Shown here: positions 41,785-50,105 of the stretch, in pieces | Layout: the number at the start of each line of letters is the position of its first letter | How positions within the stretch are numbered: the first letter of the stretch is position 1 | Assembly (NCBI GenBank): GCA_003490025.1 | Contig: DNJC01000088.1 | Coordinates: 1-52,328 of the forward strand | Length of the DNA: 52,328 bases | Direction of reading: 5' to 3' | Source of the DNA: Geobacter sp. | GTDB lineage: Bacteria; Desulfobacterota; Desulfuromonadia; Geobacterales; Geobacteraceae | Program-made: the position numbers and the translations under genes | Notes under the pieces: model-generated | The model's database searches: none | What the model was told of the DNA's origin: nothing | The model's input: the letters and a program-made list of their open reading frames with translations, nothing else

Positions 41785-42369
41785 CTAGATCTGCAAACGC
41801 CGCTCGGCGCAGCTCCAGTCGATGTTCTGGAAGAAGGAGGCGATGTAGTCGGCCCTCTTCAGCCCGTAGTCGGTCATGAAGGCATGCTCGAAGACGTCCA
41901 TGATCAGGATCGGGACGCAGCAGGCGGGGTGGCCGGCATCGTGTTCGTTGATCCAGAAGTTTTGCAGCCGGCCGGTGGTGGTGTCCTGGTACAGTATGGC
42001 CCAGCCGATCCCCCGCATCGCCCCGACTGCCTTGAAGTCCTGCGCCCAGTCGTCGAAGCTGCCGAAGTCCTGGTGTATCCTCGCCGCCAGGCGCCCGTCC
42101 TTGTCAATCGGCTTGTTCCCGCCGAGGTTGTCGAAGTAGCACTCGTGCAGCCGCATCCCGTTGAACTCCCAACCGAAGCGCCGCTTCATCTCGGCGAATG
42201 CCGGTTCCGAACCCTTGCCGTCCTTGCGGAGCTGGGTGAGGGTCTCGTCCAGTGTGTTGGTGTTTTTAACGTACCCCTGGTACAGGGTGAAGTGGTTGTT
42301 GAGAAGGGTCTCGCTGAAACCGGGCATGCCGATCAGCCTCGAGTAGTCTTTAGCCACGAACGCCGCCAT
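41785..42369 (-). CDS. Iron/manganese superoxide dismutase
   Basis: A 194-residue enzyme converting superoxide to oxygen and hydrogen peroxide. The metal ligands are His26 (NNHFTLYQGYV), His75 (MRLHECYFDNLGG), Asp158 and His162 (MDVFEHAF). GIGWAILYQDTTTGRLQNFW is the usual second-shell region. It is divergent: the HHxxHH motif of helix 1 is reduced to NNHFTLY, and FEHAF replaces WEHAY. Iron versus manganese cannot be fixed. There is no signal peptide, so it is cytoplasmic. AAGGAG precedes the ATG by about eight bases. It is a single-gene unit with its own promoter and terminator, consistent with oxygen defence in a mainly anaerobic organism. Confidence 0.9.
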   Translation of the reverse strand: MAAFVAKDYSRLIGMPGFSETLLNNHFTLYQGYVKNTNTLDETLTQLRKDGKGSEPAFAEMKRRFGWEFNGMRLHECYFDNLGGNKPIDKDGRLAARIHQDFGSFDDWAQDFKAVGAMRGIGWAILYQDTTTGRLQNFWINEHDAGHPACCVPILIMDVFEHAFMTDYGLKRADYIASFFQNIDWSCAERRLQI

Positions 42370-42424
42370 AAGTCTCTCCTTTTGTTAGTTATTTTGGACA
42401 GTTGCCTGGGAAAAGCACTGCCCA

Positions 42425-42452
42425 ATTCTACCGGAAAGATTAGTGGTGTCAA
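42425..42452 (-). promoter_or_regulatory. Promoter of the superoxide dismutase gene
   Basis: On the minus strand TTGACA (42452-42447), a 16-base spacer and TAGAAT (42430-42425), about 55 bases before the ATG. Confidence 0.7.
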
Positions 42453-42563
42453 ATGGGTGGCTCGGGGACAAGGGAGGAGGAAGTTTAAGGCAGACGCGGC
42501 GGGGAAAAGAGAAGGGGGCGAGGCAGGTCGCCCCCTATGGCAGGACAGGATCTACATGACAAC

Positions 42564-43520
42564 CTAAAACTTGTAGTTGACGGTTAGCCCGGTCATCTCC
42601 TTGCCGACCTGGGGCAGGAGCGTGAGCCGGTTGCCTAGCTTGTCCTTGTCGTCCTTGTGGTAGCTCAGGACGGCCTTACTCACCAAGTAGCCGACGGCCG
42701 CGCCGAAAAACACGTCGGAACTCCAGTGCTCGTTGCTGTAGACCCGCGACAGCGCGGTCAGCGTCGCCAGTCCGTAGGCCAGCGGCGCCACGTACGGGTT
42801 GTTCTTGTATTCGTCCGCCACCACGGTGGCAACCGCGAACGCGTTGGACGAGTGCCCCGAGCTGAAAGAGACGTTCTTGGCGAGGCCCACCGGACCGTCG
42901 AAGGTCATCGGTATATCCCCCACGTTGGGGCGGTGCCGGCCGGTCAGGGTCTTGAGGCCGGTGGTCAGTGCGCCCGAGATCGTCAGGCTCTCTAGTGCAA
43001 GCAACGACACCCGGCGCGCCTTGCTGTCGTCGGCAAGCTGGCCGTAGAGGTAAAAGGCGCCGACGGAGGGGAAGATGTAGAGGGGTTCCCCGATCGCGTT
43101 GCCGACCTTGGCGAAACGGGATGCGACCGAGCTTTGGTTGCTCTGCGAGAAATCCCTGATTCTTCTGTCCACCAGGAACAGCGCCCCGGTTCCTCCCAGC
43201 ACGAGCCCCGCCTTCATCCAGTCCTTCGACTCCCAGTGCAGCGGCGAGTTGATGATTTTGCCGGTGTCGGTGAAATACCCCTTGAGGTATTCCATGCTCA
43301 ACTCGTCGACGTCGGCGTAATTAGCCGGATTCCGTAGAAGTTCCGCCGTTTTCCTTTCCACTCCTGCGCCCGGGCCGACAGTGGAGGGTGACGCCACGGC
43401 GGCAGCGCTCCCGACCACAGGATCTGCGCCGGCCGCCGGCAGGGATGCCTCTGCATGGACGGGACAGCTTAGTTGTAAGGTGCACAGTAGCGTTGCCGCC
43501 GCGATTAGTCTCCTCACCAT
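42564..43520 (-). CDS. PAP2-superfamily phosphatase
   Basis: A 318-residue envelope protein: signal peptide (ending CPVHA-EA), a Pro/Gly/Ala-rich linker to about residue 60, then a membrane PAP2 domain. The three phosphatase motifs are present in order: KTLTGRHRP (K-x6-RP), FSSGHSSNAF (variant of PSGH) and SRVYSNEHWSSDV (SR-x5-H-x3-D). The family removes phosphate from lipid phosphates such as undecaprenyl pyrophosphate or lipid A. The C-terminus ends in phenylalanine (TGLTVNYKF) like an outer-membrane beta-strand, which may mean an outer-membrane-associated form. The ribosome binding site is weak. It is divergent from the MacA-like gene. Confidence 0.87.
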   Translation of the reverse strand: MVRRLIAAATLLCTLQLSCPVHAEASLPAAGADPVVGSAAAVASPSTVGPGAGVERKTAELLRNPANYADVDELSMEYLKGYFTDTGKIINSPLHWESKDWMKAGLVLGGTGALFLVDRRIRDFSQSNQSSVASRFAKVGNAIGEPLYIFPSVGAFYLYGQLADDSKARRVSLLALESLTISGALTTGLKTLTGRHRPNVGDIPMTFDGPVGLAKNVSFSSGHSSNAFAVATVVADEYKNNPYVAPLAYGLATLTALSRVYSNEHWSSDVFFGAAVGYLVSKAVLSYHKDDKDKLGNRLTLLPQVGKEMTGLTVNYKF

Positions 43521-43935
43521 CTTGAACCACTACGACCAAGCATGCTCATTGATTTCCTTTCCGGGGTTGGGTTGGTCCTCTCCTGTCCGAATGCAACGGC
43601 ATGATAATTTGATCAAAATCAAAAAACAACAGTAAAACAGTTATTTATTTCTTATTTATTGAAGCGTTACTTAAGAAAATGCTTGAGGCGGGCGGGGCGG
43701 GGGGAGAGGGAGATGAACAGGCGATAATCTTTTTCATTGACCGGTCGGAACAGGACCGCTAAAGTGGCGATTTGCCCCTCGCCCCCCGCCGCTCGGCTCT
43801 TTCAAGGAATTTGCGCCCGGGAGGCCGGGTCCATTTTTCTTGCACATTTGCCGGGTAATCTGCTCCAGGATCGCAGCTCTCCGGACGGGTTTAACATCCG
43901 ACGGGTGCGGTAACGTCATCATCCGAGGTGAATTA
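43521..43935. other. Divergent region between PAP2 and MacA-like genes
   Basis: A 415-base control region for two divergent units. It contains an FNR/CRP-type box at 43609-43622, an AT-rich segment right after it (43640-43660) that could supply a -10 element toward the MacA-like gene, and a C/G-rich part near 43690-43830. No small gene is supported. Confidence 0.6.
43609..43622. promoter_or_regulatory. FNR-type binding site
   Basis: TTGATCAAAATCAA is a perfect match to the FNR consensus TTGAT-N4-ATCAA and also acceptable for other CRP/FNR-family activators. Its centre lies about 29 bases before an AT-rich stretch (TTATTTATTTCTTATTTATT at 43641-43660), the spacing expected for class II activation of transcription toward the MacA-like exporter genes. 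Control of the PAP2 gene is also possible. Confidence 0.6.
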
Positions 43936-45186
43936 GTGAAAAAAATCATAGGCGCCTTGTTGCTGCTTTCGGTCATCGGTTTGGCCGGATTCTTCTACTT
44001 CAGGCAACCCCCCAAGGCCCAGTACAAGACGCAGAAGGTCGAGCGCGGTTCCATCGTCTCCACCGTTTCCGCCACCGGCACGCTGAACGCCGTCGTCACC
44101 GTGCAGGTCGGTACCCAGGTCTCCGGTACCATCTCGAAGCTCTTCGTCGATTTCAACTCGCCCGTCAAGAAGGGGCAGCCGATAGCGCAGATCGACCCGG
44201 CCCTGTTCACCTCGGCGGTGCAGCAGGCCCGCGGCAACGCCCTCAACGCCGAGGCGAACCTCGCCAAGGCGCGGGTGACCCTCGCCGACACCAAAAGGAC
44301 CGTGGGGCGCAACCGGACCCTGCTGAAGGAAGGGATCGTCTCCCAAAGCGACATGGACGTGGCGCAAACGGCGTACGAGTCGGCCCTGGCCGGCGAGAAG
44401 TCCGCGGAGGCGGTCCTCATGCAGACTCGCGGAGCCCTGAAACAGGCGGAAACCAACCTCAACTACTCGACCATCAAGTCCCCGGTCGACGGCATCGTCG
44501 TCTCGCGCAACGTCGACGTGGGACAGACCGTCGCCGCCTCCTTCCAGACCCCGACCCTCTTCACCATCGCGCAGGACCTGACCAAGATGCAGATCGATAC
44601 CAGCGTCGACGAGTCCGACATCAGCAAGCTGAAGGTCGGGCAGCCCGCCAATTTCACGGTGGACGCCTACCCGGAGCAGCAGTTCGCGGGGAAGGTGGTC
44701 CAGATCAGGAACGCGCCGGTGGTCACCCAGAACGTGGTCACCTATGTCGCCGTAATAGGTGTCGGCAACAAGGATCTCAAGCTCAAGCCCGGGATGACGG
44801 CCAACGTCTCCGTGGAGGTGCAGAGAAAGGACGACGTCCTGAAGGTCCCGGCCGCGGCTCTCAGGTTCAAGCCGAAATCGGACAAGGACGAAAAGGGTGA
44901 CAAGGGGCGCAAGGGGGGTGGAACCAAGGCTCCCGGCTCCAAGGGTGGCGCTCCCGCCGGCAAACCTGGAGGGGCCAGGGGAGGCGAGAAGGGAGGCCCG
45001 TCACAGACCGTCTATCTCCTGAACGCCGAAGGGAAGGGCGTTCCGGTTTCCATCAGCACCGGGATCGCCGACGGCAGTTCCGTCGAAGTGGCAAGCGGCA
45101 ACGTGAAGGAAGGGGACGACGTCGTCGTGGAGCAGGTCCTGCAGGAGAAGAAGAAAGCGAGTTCGCCCATGGGGCCGAGGTTCTAG
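43936..45186 (+). CDS. macA: MacA-like periplasmic adaptor
   Basis: A 416-residue membrane-fusion protein of the HlyD/MacA type, linking an inner-membrane ABC pump to TolC. The start is the GTG at 43936 with GAGGTG five bases upstream. An N-terminal membrane anchor (IIGALLLLSVIGLAGFFYF) is followed by the lipoyl half TQVSGTISKLFVDFNSPVKK, a coiled-coil hairpin (about residues 90-175), the second lipoyl half INYSTIKSPVDGIV-like (NLNYSTIKSPVDGIVVSRNV) and the beta-barrel. Residues of about 313-357 are a Lys/Gly/Pro-rich insertion (KGDKGRKGGGTKAPGSKGGA) not usual in MacA. The ATPase gene begins at the very next base. Confidence 0.9.
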   Translation: MKKIIGALLLLSVIGLAGFFYFRQPPKAQYKTQKVERGSIVSTVSATGTLNAVVTVQVGTQVSGTISKLFVDFNSPVKKGQPIAQIDPALFTSAVQQARGNALNAEANLAKARVTLADTKRTVGRNRTLLKEGIVSQSDMDVAQTAYESALAGEKSAEAVLMQTRGALKQAETNLNYSTIKSPVDGIVVSRNVDVGQTVAASFQTPTLFTIAQDLTKMQIDTSVDESDISKLKVGQPANFTVDAYPEQQFAGKVVQIRNAPVVTQNVVTYVAVIGVGNKDLKLKPGMTANVSVEVQRKDDVLKVPAAALRFKPKSDKDEKGDKGRKGGGTKAPGSKGGAPAGKPGGARGGEKGGPSQTVYLLNAEGKGVPVSISTGIADGSSVEVASGNVKEGDDVVVEQVLQEKKKASSPMGPRF

Positions 45187-45912
45187 ATGAGCGAAGTGGT
45201 CCGCCTTACCGACGTGGTCAAGGTCTACGAGATGGGCGAGGAGCGCGTGGAGGCCATGAAGGGCGTTTCCTTTGCCGTCACCCGTGGGGAGTTCGTCGCC
45301 ATCATGGGGGCCTCCGGGAGCGGGAAATCGACCTGCATGAACATCCTCGGCTGCCTGGACGTGCCGACCAGCGGGGTCTACCTTCTCGACGGGACGAACG
45401 TCGGGGATCTCTCCCAGGATGCCCTGGCCGAGATCAGGAACAAGAAGCTCGGCTTCGTCTTCCAGGGGTTCAACCTCCTGGCGCGCACCACGGCGAGCGA
45501 GAACGTCGAATTGCCGCTGGTTTACGCGCAGGTCCCAAAGGCAGAGCGGCGCGCGCGCGCCATGGAAGCGCTCGAGCGGGTGGGGCTCGCCGGGCGCGAG
45601 GGACACTACTCCAGCCAGCTCTCCGGCGGGCAGCAGCAGCGCGTCGCCATCGCCCGCGCACTGGTGAACAGCCCATCCATCATCCTGGCCGACGAGCCGA
45701 CCGGCAACCTCGATTCCCGGACCACCGTGGAGATCATGTCCATCTTCCAGCAACTGAACCGGCAGGGGATCACCATCATCATGGTCACCCATGAGCCGGA
45801 CGTCGCCGAGTTCACCAAAAGGCACATAATCTTCAAGGACGGGCTGATCGTCTCCGACACCCCCTTTGCCGCCAGGAGCGCGGCTGCCGCGACAGGGGAG
45901 GGGAAACCGTGA
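45187..45912 (+). CDS. MacB-type ABC ATPase
   Basis: A 241-residue ATPase with Walker A GASGSGKSTCMNILG (from residue 41), Q loop in LGFVFQGFNLLAR, signature LSGGQQQRVAIARAL, Walker B IILADEPTGNLDSRT and H loop in MVTHEPDV. It is the nucleotide-binding half of a MacB-like exporter; in Escherichia coli MacB this is fused to the permease, here it is a separate chain. The ATG abuts the preceding stop codon and its own stop overlaps the GTG of the permease gene by four bases. Confidence 0.93.
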   Translation: MSEVVRLTDVVKVYEMGEERVEAMKGVSFAVTRGEFVAIMGASGSGKSTCMNILGCLDVPTSGVYLLDGTNVGDLSQDALAEIRNKKLGFVFQGFNLLARTTASENVELPLVYAQVPKAERRARAMEALERVGLAGREGHYSSQLSGGQQQRVAIARALVNSPSIILADEPTGNLDSRTTVEIMSIFQQLNRQGITIIMVTHEPDVAEFTKRHIIFKDGLIVSDTPFAARSAAAATGEGKP

Positions 45913-47138
45913 GCACCTTCCTGCAGAGCCTTCTGATCGCCGTCCGCGCCCTGCGCGTCAACAAGATGCGCGCCCTTCTCACCATGCTCGGCATCATCAT
46001 CGGCATCGCCGCGGTCATCGCCATGGTGGCCATCGGCGCCGGCGCGAGCAAGATGATTGCCGACCAGATCTCCAGCATAGGGTCGAACCTCCTGCTGGTG
46101 CTCCCCGGATCCACCACGAGCGGCGGCATGAGAAGCGGCGCCGGCTCCACCCAGACCCTCACCTACGACGACGCCAGGGCGATCAAGGCGGAATGCCCGT
46201 CGGTCGCAGCCGTCGCCCCCAGCGTGCGCGGCAGCGGGCAGGTGGTGTACGGCAACCAGAACTGGTCCACCGTGGTTTACGGCGTCACCCCGGAGATGGT
46301 GGACGTGCGGGACTGGACCATCGTCTCCGGGCGCAACATCTCGATGTCCGACGTCGACGGCGCCACAAAGAATTGCTTGATCGGGCAGACCGTCGCTGAT
46401 AACCTGTTCGGCGCCTCGGACCCGGTGGGAAAGATCATCAGGATCAAGAAGATCCCGTTCACCGTGGTCGGGCTCCTGGGCAAGAAGGGGCAGTCGCCCC
46501 AGGGGCAGGACCAGGACGACGTGATCTACGTGCCGCTTAGGACCGCGCAGCGGAAGCTTCTCGGGAGCCAGTTCCCCAATATGGTCGGCTCGATCATGGT
46601 TCAGGCCAAGAGCGCCGAGGTCCTCGATCAGGCCGAAGAAGAGGTAAAGGCCCTGTTGAACCAGCGCCACCGCATCGGCCCCAGCCGCGAGGTCGACTAC
46701 ACCATCAGGAACCTCTCGGAACTCCTGGCGGTGACCCAGCAGTCCTCCCAGGTCATGTCGATACTCCTTGGGGCCGTCGCCTCCATCTCGCTCGTGGTCG
46801 GCGGCATCGGGATCATGAACATCATGCTGGTGTCGGTGACGGAGAGGACCCGCGAGATCGGCATACGCATCGCCATCGGCGCCAAAAGGCGCGACATCAT
46901 GCTGCAGTTCCTGACCGAGGCGGTGCTCCTCACCACCTGCGGCGGGATCATCGGCATGCTCTTGGGGGTGGCGGGGGCGCGCCTCGTGGCCTCCCTCGTC
47001 GGCTGGCCCACGCTGGTCTCCGTGAATACCATCATCATCGCCTTTGCCTTCTCCGCCGGGGTCGGCATCTTCTTCGGGTTCTACCCGGCGAGGAAAGCGG
47101 CATCGCTCAACCCCATAGAAGCGCTGAGATACGAGTGA
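45909..47138 (+). CDS. MacB-type ABC permease
   Basis: A 409-residue inner-membrane protein: N-terminal helix (LLTMLGIIIGIAAVIAMVAI), a periplasmic core domain (about residues 50-270), and the three-helix FtsX module at the C-terminus (SISLVVGGIGIMNIMLVSVT, ERTREIGIRIAIGAKRRDIM). This is the MacB/YknZ layout with four transmembrane helices, moving substrate from the periplasm into TolC by mechanotransmission. It starts with GTG overlapping the ATPase stop. The substrate may be a peptide, macrolide or siderophore-like molecule and is not predictable. Confidence 0.92.
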   Translation: MSTFLQSLLIAVRALRVNKMRALLTMLGIIIGIAAVIAMVAIGAGASKMIADQISSIGSNLLLVLPGSTTSGGMRSGAGSTQTLTYDDARAIKAECPSVAAVAPSVRGSGQVVYGNQNWSTVVYGVTPEMVDVRDWTIVSGRNISMSDVDGATKNCLIGQTVADNLFGASDPVGKIIRIKKIPFTVVGLLGKKGQSPQGQDQDDVIYVPLRTAQRKLLGSQFPNMVGSIMVQAKSAEVLDQAEEEVKALLNQRHRIGPSREVDYTIRNLSELLAVTQQSSQVMSILLGAVASISLVVGGIGIMNIMLVSVTERTREIGIRIAIGAKRRDIMLQFLTEAVLLTTCGGIIGMLLGVAGARLVASLVGWPTLVSVNTIIIAFAFSAGVGIFFGFYPARKAASLNPIEALRYE

Positions 47139-47169
47139 GAGCTAAACCGCAGTTGAAAGGACCGCACCA

Positions 47170-48651
47170 ATGAAGAGAACCAGGAAGACTGCCGCCTTCG
47201 CCCTTTGCTTGCTGCTGACAGCTGCCGCGCCCGCCATGGCGCAACAGCCCCCGCTCAACCTGACGCTGAAAGAGGCGATCCGGCTGAGCTTCGAGAGGAA
47301 CCTCGATCTCAAGGTGGAACTCTACAATCCGGCCATGGCGGAGGCCGACATCCGTCGCAACCTCGGGATTTACGACCCGCTTTTGTCTCTGGGCGCCGAC
47401 TACAGTCGCAGCAACAGTACCAACACCCTCAATTTCAGACCGCAGGCGATCGACCAGGCGACGGTGAACGCCAGCGTGAGCCAGCTACTCCCCACCGGCG
47501 CCTTGGTCGGTGTGACGGCCCGAAGCGGCTGGGTCAGCAACTCAGCGAAATACTATTCCAACGCCCTTGACTTCACGCTCAGCCAGCCGCTTCTCAAAGG
47601 GTACGGGAAGGAAGCGACGGAGCTGCAGATAAGCGTCTCCCGCTTCGGCAAGGAAGGGTCCATCGAGAGGTTCAGGACCAGGCTCTCCGACGTGGTGGCC
47701 CAGGTCCGCAACGATTACTTCAGGCTATACAACCTGCGCGAACTCCTCATCGTGCGCAAGACCTCCCTTGCCCTCGCCAACAGGATCCTCGACGAGACCC
47801 GGGGGCGCGTGAAGGCGGGGGTGCTCCCCGCTATGGAGATACTGAACGCGGAATTCGTGGCGGCTACGCGGGAGAAGGAAGTGATCGACGCCGAGAGGGG
47901 GGTCCGCGACCAGATGGACGTGCTGCGGGTGACCCTCCAGCTCGATCCGGGCGCCGAGATAGTCATCGTCGACGAGCCGACCCGCCAAAGCTATGGCGTA
48001 GCCGAGGACGACGCCATCGGGCGGGCGTTCGCCAACCGCCCGGAACTCGCGGCGCAGCGGAGCTCGGTGAAGATCAACGACCTGCAGCAGCGCGTCGCCA
48101 AGAACCGCACCCTCCCGGACCTGGCGCTCACCGCCAGCGTCGGCACCGGCGGCTTCGATCAGCGTTTCGCGAGGGGGCTGGAAAAAACCGCGACCATCGA
48201 CGAGCCGAGCTGGGGCATAGGGATACAGGTTTCCTACCCGCTTGGCAACCGCGCCGCCGAGAACGATTACATCAGGAACAAGCTGGCCCTGGAGCAGGCG
48301 CAGACCCAGTTGCAGAGCCTGCAATCAGTGGTCTCGAAAGAGGTGAAGGCCGCCATCCGGCTGGTCGGCTCCAGCTACAAGCAGATCGAGGTGACCAACC
48401 GAGGCAGGGCCTACGCTGAGGACAGGCTGCGGGCCTTCGAGAAGAAGAACGCGGTGGGGCTTGCCACCACGAAGGATGTTTTCGACGTGGAGAACGACCT
48501 GGTCACGGCCAAGGGGAACCAGATCCAGGCGCTGGTCGATTACAACAACGCCATCACGCAGCTCTGGCGGGCGACCGGCGAGATCCTGGACCGCGAGGGT
48601 ATCCGCGTCACCGATAGGCAGGCCGATCCGCTTTACCAGAAGATGAAGTAG
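47170..48651 (+). CDS. TolC-family outer-membrane channel
   Basis: A 493-residue outer-membrane efflux protein. Signal peptide 1-24 (ending APAMA-QQ). It has two repeated halves of long helices and beta strands; typical stretches are LTLKEAIRLSFERNLDLKVE at the N-terminus, TLSQPLLKGYGKEATELQIS, NRPELAAQRSSVKINDLQQR and the closing LVDYNNAITQLWRATGEILD. It starts 31 bases after the permease gene and completes the MacA-MacB-TolC tripartite exporter. Confidence 0.92.
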   Translation: MKRTRKTAAFALCLLLTAAAPAMAQQPPLNLTLKEAIRLSFERNLDLKVELYNPAMAEADIRRNLGIYDPLLSLGADYSRSNSTNTLNFRPQAIDQATVNASVSQLLPTGALVGVTARSGWVSNSAKYYSNALDFTLSQPLLKGYGKEATELQISVSRFGKEGSIERFRTRLSDVVAQVRNDYFRLYNLRELLIVRKTSLALANRILDETRGRVKAGVLPAMEILNAEFVAATREKEVIDAERGVRDQMDVLRVTLQLDPGAEIVIVDEPTRQSYGVAEDDAIGRAFANRPELAAQRSSVKINDLQQRVAKNRTLPDLALTASVGTGGFDQRFARGLEKTATIDEPSWGIGIQVSYPLGNRAAENDYIRNKLALEQAQTQLQSLQSVVSKEVKAAIRLVGSSYKQIEVTNRGRAYAEDRLRAFEKKNAVGLATTKDVFDVENDLVTAKGNQIQALVDYNNAITQLWRATGEILDREGIRVTDRQADPLYQKMK

Positions 48652-48731
48652 GGAAAGTGCCGCCTCCGTTTGCCTCCCGCATTAATCACGCTACAATTGG
48701 CTGGTGCTAATGTGAGGGTGTGGAGGTGGTT

Positions 48732-48989
48732 ATGCCGAGTGTGCGCTATGAGCATGTACACCAGATAAAGTTCACCGCGGTCGGCGCCAGGACGATCGGC
48801 GACCTGATCCATGACTTCGAGGAGAACCTGCAACTGTTCAAACGTTGGGAGGAGAAGGGGATCAAGCTGGACCCGCACGGCGTGGGGAGTAACTACGCCA
48901 TCTTCTACACCGACGATGAAGAGATAGCCAAGGAGGAGGGATTCGAAAGGATCCGCACCGAATCGGGCAACCCTCTCCCCAGGCGCTGA
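48732..48989 (+). CDS. Unknown 85-residue protein
   Basis: Not recognised. The start at 48732 has GGAGG five bases upstream, which is better than the longer frame beginning at 48720. The product is soluble and mixed alpha/beta: YEHVHQIKFTAVGARTIGDL, then IHDFEENLQLFKRWEEKGIK, then VGSNYAIFYTDDEEIAKEEG. It has neither signal peptide nor metal motif. It stands about 80 bases after the TolC gene and 130 before the TcdA-like gene, apparently as a single gene. Confidence 0.72.
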   Translation: MPSVRYEHVHQIKFTAVGARTIGDLIHDFEENLQLFKRWEEKGIKLDPHGVGSNYAIFYTDDEEIAKEEGFERIRTESGNPLPRR

Positions 48990-49119
48990 AGCGCCCGCCT
49001 CGCTTTCGAAACTTTCGCTTCCAAGATTAGCCCCACCTGTGCCATACTTTGCCTGTCGCGCCGCCGTCTCATGAGAACGCGGCGCAATAACTTTCAAGGT
49101 CCAAAGGCAAAGATCGAAC

Positions 49120-49893
49120 ATGTCCCATCTGCACCGTTTTTCCCGCACCGAACTCCTCGTCGGAACCACAGGGCTCAACAAACTAAAGGGATCCACCGTC
49201 GCCATCTTCGGGTTGGGCGGGGTAGGGAGCTACGCCGCCGAGGCCCTCTGCAGGGCGGGCATAGGGCGTCTGGTCATCGTTGATTTCGACGACATCTGCC
49301 TCACCAACGTCAACCGCCAGCTCCACGCCATGGACGGCACCGTCGGGAAAGCCAAGGCACTGGTCATGGCCGAGCGGATGCGGCTCATCAACCCGCAGGC
49401 AGAGATCATACCGTACCAGGACTTCTACGCCGCCGAGAACAGCGACTTCCTTCTGGCCGACCAATACGACTACGTGGTCGACGCCATCGACCATATCACC
49501 AGCAAGCTGCACCTGATCCGCACCTGCCGGGAGAGGGGAATTCCCATCATCTCCAGCATGGGGGCCGCGGCGAAGGTCGACCCGACCCTGATCAAGGTAG
49601 GCGACATCTCCGAGACCACCAAGTGCCGGATGGCCAAATCGGTGAGAAAACTGTTGAAGAAACAGGGGGTCGAGAAAGGGGTGAAGGTCGTTTATTCCAC
49701 AGAGGAGTACCGGGAGCAGGAGATGAAGGACGGCGGCTGCAAGGGGAACTGCATCTGTCCCAACAAGGACGAGCAGAAGTTTTCCTGTGAACACCGGCGC
49801 ATCATCCTGGGGAGCGTATCGTACATACCTTCGATCTTCGGGCTGACCATGGCCGGCGTGGTGGTGAACGACCTGCTGGCGACGCCGGCGTAA
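49120..49893 (+). CDS. tcdA: TcdA/ThiF-like tRNA threonylcarbamoyladenosine dehydratase
   Basis: A 257-residue E1-like enzyme. The nucleotide-binding Gly motif is IFGLGGVGSYAAEALCRAGI (about residues 29-48), followed by VIVDFDDICLTNVNRQLHAM with the Asp and Arg of ATP binding and the QDFYAAENSDF region. A C-terminal cysteine set (CKGNCICPN and SCEHRR) is in the place of the metal or catalytic cysteines of the family. TcdA (CsdL/YgdL) cyclises the N6-threonylcarbamoyladenosine at position 37 of ANN-decoding tRNAs. There is no CsdA/CsdE partner nearby. A clear terminator follows. Confidence 0.88.
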   Translation: MSHLHRFSRTELLVGTTGLNKLKGSTVAIFGLGGVGSYAAEALCRAGIGRLVIVDFDDICLTNVNRQLHAMDGTVGKAKALVMAERMRLINPQAEIIPYQDFYAAENSDFLLADQYDYVVDAIDHITSKLHLIRTCRERGIPIISSMGAAAKVDPTLIKVGDISETTKCRMAKSVRKLLKKQGVEKGVKVVYSTEEYREQEMKDGGCKGNCICPNKDEQKFSCEHRRIILGSVSYIPSIFGLTMAGVVVNDLLATPA

Positions 49894-49921
49894 GCCGCGG
49901 CCGAACCGAGACGAAACAAAA

Positions 49922-49957
49922 GTGCCCGCGAGACTGACCGCTCACGGGCACTTTTTT
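49922..49957 (+). terminator. Terminator of tcdA
   Basis: GTGCCCGCGAG at 49922-49932 pairs with CTCACGGGCAC at 49941-49951 (one mismatch), followed by six T residues. Confidence 0.9.
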
Positions 49958-49974
49958 AATGTGATTACGGGCTT

Positions 49975-50105
49975 CCCTCACCCGGCCTGCGGCCGCCCTC
50001 TCCCGGAGGGCGAGGGCTTACTGATTCCCTCTCACGTACCGAAAGGGCTTACTTGATCCCTTCGCCCTCCGGGAGAAGGTGCCCCGCAGGGGCGGATGAG
50101 GGCGT
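49975..50105. repeat. Inverted pair of family B palindromes
   Basis: CCCTCTCCCGGAGGGCGAGG within 49975-50017 and, inverted, TCGCCCTCCGGGAGAAGGTG within 50057-50105. The right copy overlaps the 3' end of the DUF72 gene (stop codon at 50049). Confidence 0.85.
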
